64,000 nt of DNA from the NCBI GenBank assembly GCA_001931875.2, contig MSJH02000792.1:186001-250000 (forward strand), read 5' to 3'. The notes below the pieces were generated by a model. That model was not told the origin of the DNA and did not search any database. It was given only the letters and a program-made list of their open reading frames with translations. The stretch comes from Byssochlamys sp. IMV 00236 (taxonomy: Eukaryota; Ascomycota; Eurotiomycetes; Eurotiales; Thermoascaceae). This document shows positions 59,547-64,000 of this stretch, piece after piece. Position 1 is the stretch's first letter, and every line of letters starts with the position of its first letter. Both the position numbers and the translations under genes were made by a program.

Positions 59547-60403
59547 ATGTCGCACGCGCGCGTGGAGGAAGTCTCTGACTCCGACCCCGAAGAGGTCGCC
59601 CCGTCCGATTTCAACCAAGCGCAGTTCGCCAAAGAGTCCATCATCTCTCCTTCTATAGTTCCTGGTCCTGGAGCTGGAATAAGACCGAGTGAAGCTCGAC
59701 GTGAAATCCCGAAACACTTCCAATGTCTGTATCCGGTCTACTTTGACAAGACGAGGTCGCGCGCAGAAGGACGCAAAGTTGGCAGCGAGCTTGCGGTGGA
59801 GAATCCACTCGCGAGGGATATTCTGGATGCGGTGCAGATGCTGGGCTTGAGAGTTGGTTTTGAACCGGAAAAGCTGCATCCCAAGGATTGGGCCAATCCG
59901 GGAAGAGTGAGAGTTATGTTGAAGGACGAAGATGGGACACCTGCGAACCCCAAGGTTAAGAACAGTACGTTTATCATCTCTTTTGCCTTTTTTGAGCTGA
60001 GATTGGTATACATAGTTCGTGTTATGTTTATCTGACTCTGGCTACAGAACATCACCTCTATATCCTCGTCGCGCAGTACCTGAAGGCCCACCCCACGACA
60101 GAACAGTCTCCTTACCGGCTGAGAATACAAGGACTTCCTATGCCAGAGAAACTGCCGCCACCTCCTCCAGCTCCTCGAGGTTGGAAGATTGGCAAGATCC
60201 TTCCCATTCATTCGCCAGCGTACTCTGGTGGCGGTGTCAGCGACAATCCGTTCAAAGAAGCCATGGCGGAGATGCAAAACATGCAAGGCATGCCCGGTTT
60301 CCCTGGGATGCCTGAGATCCCCGGTATGGCCGGATTTGGGGAGCCTGCCGGTGCTAGTGGCGCTGAGAAGAAAAAGAAAGATAAGAAGAAGTCGAAGGCA
60401 TGA
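59547..60403 (+). CDS. sec65: Signal recognition particle 19 kDa subunit homologue (Sec65/SRP19)
   Basis: ATG at 59547 ([20 protein letters not shown]); two exons joined across 59965-60047 (TPANPKVKN / [12 protein letters not shown]), about 257 residues. After an acidic N-terminus comes the SRP19 core: [53 protein letters not shown] and [16 protein letters not shown]. The C-terminus has Met/Gly/Pro repeats ([18 protein letters not shown]) and a Lys-rich end ([11 protein letters not shown]), as in other fungal members. Sec65 binds SRP RNA in the nucleolus and cytosol and helps Srp54 load, so that signal-bearing ribosomes reach the endoplasmic reticulum. Confidence 0.95.
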
Positions 60404-61433
60404 GTCCTGCCGAGCTTGGTCATGTTTTGTTTCTTTGGCTTTGTCTGCATTGCATGGCGACTGGCGTTCATCTCTTTTCGTCCGGGAGGATACACAGTGT
60501 GACGCGTATAAACATGGGTCGATGCTGGGAATCAAAAGATATTATATTGTTGTGAGAGTGATAAAACCGATGACTGCTGATTCTCTGCTGCGATGGGAAA
60601 TATTCTCTCCATGCCGAGTGGCTGAACTTGCTTTCTTTGCATATCTACTGGAGCCCATGCTCCGCAAATCTGGCGAAGCATTTAACCATAACTCTAAAGA
60701 AGAGGGACTATCTATCGTGTGAGACTCCACGATATACTACTGTCCCCGTGTCGAGATGGAGTATACCCCGATGCAGTGCTTATACTAGCGCTGGCATCGC
60801 GTGCTATGGTTAAATACCACTCTTGAGAAAGTGTGAAATCTATATCTGAATCTGTAAAGGCGATTGCTAGTAGTATAAAGGCGGTTATTTCACGATACCT
60901 ATCCCAGAGACTCCCTTCTAACTTGAGAGACGAGAAGAGGAGACCACAGACCAAGTGATAATTCACTGCAGGATGCACGTTACCTGACCTGCACATTATT
61001 ACCATCGCCTAATGCAAGTTGGGCGCCCAACTACTCTATAGAACACGCTTTAGACTGCTTCGTGCAAAAGCCTGTCGTTTTCAATAGGCCGGACATCGTA
61101 GGCGGGATGGAGAGTTGCTCTAGTGCGAGTACAGAGGCGGGAACCAATCGTCATCGTCTCCGATAAGCCGATTTTGGCCTCCCTCGATACCCCAGACTCT
61201 CGTTCGGATTGCCATTGCCGAACTACCGTTTTAGCAGTCAGCAAAGAGACTCTGTGCCCCAGTGTTCGCGACTCGTCGCATCTCTGATCGATCATCGCTC
61301 GCATAGATGTGCATTGCGGTCGCTATATGCGCTACTCCCATGTCGCAGTGATCTCCGGACGAGCGCAGAATAGGGTGGAGAATCTGCTTCGACTGCTGTG
61401 GCATGAAAACCCCGCCGCGCTCATCGAGGCAGG
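60404..61433. other. Region upstream of the second Zn2Cys6 regulator
   Basis: About 1 kb with the 3' region of sec65 and the promoter of the next gene. No further gene recognised. Confidence 0.45.
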
Positions 61434-64000
61434 ATGATTCCCAGTCCGACGAATAGTCGCGTGGATTATGGCCTTCCTCCGCAAGTGTCGAATACACCGT
61501 TTGCATTCGATATCGCTTCGTCAAGTATGAGTCCTCAGCCAGTTCCGAGGCAGTCCTCGGGTAGAGGGGCTCTTACGGGAGGGCGTCATATTACTCGGAA
61601 TCGCGCGAGCTACAGCTGCCACACCTGTCGGAGGCGGAAAGTGAAGTGCGACAAGGTAGGTGGTGCTGATATCTCTTTCGGATCTGGACTGGTTATAGCT
61701 GATACTTGAATTGGCGCGTTCCAGGTCCACCCGGTTTGCGGAAACTGTGTGAAGAACGGAACCGAGTGCGTTTATGATGCGGTACCTAGGAGGGACACGA
61801 CTACAAGCAGCCATGGCCCAGATGCGAGCGTCCATGGTGTTAAGAGGAGGAGAGAGACGTCAAGACCTCTGGACGGAGACGGGGAGGGGTTGCAATCACC
61901 GCACAACAATGCCAGGGACGGGCGCAACGGTGGTTCCCAGGAACAGAGGAATGCAATTGAAGCGCGGTTGGACAAGCTCACCTCCATGATTGAGAGGCTG
62001 AGCAGGACAAAGGGACCCCCTTCTTTGGAAGAGGTAGACAGGCAGCTACGAGCGGAAAACCCGGAGCTGGAGTCAATGAGGGAACACCGTCAGAACCTGC
62101 TCAGAGCGCAGGCGGGCGTAGTGGACGGACAGGGCATGAGATCGTCTGCTGAATCTCGCCAGGCGAGTCCGCGACGCAATGCAGAATTTAGCGGTGATGA
62201 GTTCCCTATCCCTTCAGGGCAAGCTACGGACCTTGTCGACCCTGTTGGTAGCCTGAACCTAGGTCACCTGAGCTTGGAAGACGGAGGGAAGTCGAGGTAA
62301 GTTTGATTATAGTCGCTATCGTCATTTTTTTTTGGTTCGATGACAAGTTGTCTGACGGGTAATAGATACGTGGGCACCACTTACTGGGCTTACATATCGG
62401 AAGAGGTATGTTATTTCGTCTATTCTGTTTGCCAGGAAGTTGCTGACCGTGGGTGTAGATCAACGAACTCAACCAGCTGCTTAGAGATCAGAACCGTTCT
62501 CATGATATTTCGCCCCCGGACGAAAGTTCTAACGATAGTGTAATGGCAGATTCGGCCCCAAGAGTGGACAAGACAGTACCCGCAGAAAGATCTTCCCGGG
62601 CCAGGCGGCGGTCATACAACTATGATGATAACTTCCACAAATCGGTTCTGTTTCCTTCGGGCGATTCTCCCTCCGTTCACGATAAGGTCGTCGATCATAA
62701 GATGCTGAACAACGTACCAACGAGGCGACAGAGCCATATTCTGTACAAAGGGTTTATGTCTGGCGTTCACGCCATCAGTCCTGTCTTACATCCCCCGACG
62801 GTTTTGAAAATGTACAACGACTTTTGGCGTTGGTATGATTACAGCAGTCACTCTGGAGAGCCTTGTCCGGACCCGTCTTTTATTCCCCTGCTTTACGCCA
62901 TCTGGTATGGCGGTTCAGTGACGGTATCAATACGAACGATCAAGTCGGAATTCAATGTGGATTCCCGCTCGGCTCTATCAACAACGTACAGCGACGAGGT
63001 GACTCGCTGGTTGTCGAAAATATCGTTTCCAAGAAGCCCCTCATTGAGAGGGCTTGCTGCATTTCTTCTTGTTCAGACCATTCTCTCCAAAGAGGAGGAG
63101 CCTCTGACCAGCAGCTTGTTCATCAGTCTTGCCCTACGGGTGGCGCAAACAATGGGTCTGCATCGAGATCCTGCTCAGTTTGGGATTGCGTCCGCGGAAG
63201 CCGAGACTCGACGTCGAGTATGGTGGCACATTGTACATATGGATGGTGTCGTCGCCATGTCCAGTGGATTGCCGCCATTGGTCAGCGACGAGAATTACTG
63301 GGACGTGGGCGAGACGAGCGAAGTGAAAGACACCTTGCTGGGGACACCAGAGGCTGATCAGTATGAGCGCTTGGTTGCCGCAAACCTGCGTCCACGGGAC
63401 AATCCAGACGATCCCACTGTTTGCGGGGGGCCATCTATGGTGAATGTCTATTATCTGTCTGCCAGGGGGAAATACATCATGGCTCGTGCGTTAATCCCAC
63501 TCTCTCTTATGGATATCATCGACTGACTAGGGAAACAGGTGCCGTACGTCGGATACTGAAAATTCAACTGGGAACCAGACCGGTCACTCGGAAAGATATG
63601 GAAGACTTGAGAGAAATTCTCTCAGAACTGCAACTAAATCTCAATTCAATAATAAATCGCATACCAGAAGCTCAGCGGCCCGCTATGCTGAACAGTGACG
63701 GCAGTGCTGTATCCCCGTCGCTGTCATCTCATTCCACCCCGGTCGAAGTCCGAACGAGCGACACTCAGCTGCCAGCAGACGGTCCGTCAAGTTGTCCTGA
63801 GCAATATCACTCACCGGTGCTCACTGCATTTCACAAATGGGCTCGCATACTTCTATCCTTGTTTATCGATAAAGTAAGATGCCTGTCGATGCAGTTGCTG
63901 AGCTTTTGCTAAACATCTCTCCACAGGCATTCTGTGTTGCGTATCAGCCTTTCTTGAAGAACGCCAAGAGTAGGATCTGGCCAGCTGCGAGACAAGGGTA
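61434..64000 (+). CDS. Zn2Cys6 transcription factor (3' end outside the window)
   Basis: ATG at 61434 (MIPSPTNSRVDYGLPPQVSN). Exons 61434-61654, 61725-62296, from 62366 (a short one, YVGTTYWAYISEE), from about 62460, then 63531-63873 and from 63927 to the edge. The zinc cluster begins at residue 61: CHTCRRRKVKC, then VHPVCGNCVKNGTEC, spacing CX2CX6CX6CX2CX6C, with intron 1 inside the cluster after CDK. A helical stretch follows (EARLDKLTSMIERLSR). The fungal TF region comes next: HPPTVLKMYNDFWRWYD, SLALRVAQTMGLHRDP and TRRRVWWHIVHMDGVVAMSS. A 45-base intron (63486-63530) joins KYIMA to RETGAVRRILKIQLG. The specific orthologue is not recognised. It would act as a nuclear DNA-binding regulator; targets are unknown. 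Confidence 0.9.

Noticed and set aside
59738..60535. Minus-strand frame of 265 codons
   Set aside because: Antisense to both exons and the intron of sec65; no domain.

Overview
The window is nuclear DNA of a filamentous ascomycete, most likely Aspergillus or a close relative in the Eurotiales. The basis is short GT..AG introns (mostly 45-100 bases), Zn2Cys6 regulators, a PTH11-like rhodopsin-fold membrane protein, an S10 carboxypeptidase, and a dispersed single 5S rRNA gene that matches the Aspergillus 5S sequence as I remember it. I assembled gene models by hand from reading-frame continuity and splice signals; nothing was checked against transcripts or databases.

Layout. 1-916: 3' end of an unidentified gene (+). 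1671-3798: DENN-family protein of the LCHN/Anr2 type (-), divergent from an emopamil-binding-protein-like sterol isomerase (4217-5124, +) whose first intron contains a 27-base run of Ns. 6539-11788: large intron-less DH/PH-like protein (+). 12561-15053: a reading frame that joins a short-chain dehydrogenase to a CE4 polysaccharide deacetylase (-). 15.1-24.1 kb is gene-poor: a relic of an MFS transporter, a 5S rRNA gene, AT-rich decayed DNA, then a long microsatellite-rich leader in front of a Zn2Cys6 regulator (24130-26773, +).

27.7-51 kb is a dense housekeeping block: prefoldin subunit 4 (-), atg27 (+), a sulfotransferase-like P-loop protein (-), hsp104 (+), a secreted S10 carboxypeptidase (-), rdh54/RAD54B-type recombination translocase (-), an APC-family permease (-) and a rhodopsin-like membrane protein (+). 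52-59.5 kb is a second gene desert, AT-rich from about 55.7 kb, with a tRNA T-arm-like relic. The window ends with sec65/SRP19 (59547-60403, +) and a second Zn2Cys6 regulator (61434 to beyond the edge, +).

The genes do not form an obvious pathway or secondary-metabolite cluster. Common themes are protein quality control (hsp104, prefoldin), membrane traffic and autophagy (DENN protein, atg27, SRP19) and transport. The most unusual items are the dehydrogenase-deacetylase fusion, a 9-base motif TACGGAGTA that recurs only in non-coding DNA (once as a perfect 16-base palindrome), and an identical ATCACGTGAT site upstream of both hsp104 and rdh54. I found no convincing undescribed multi-gene system.
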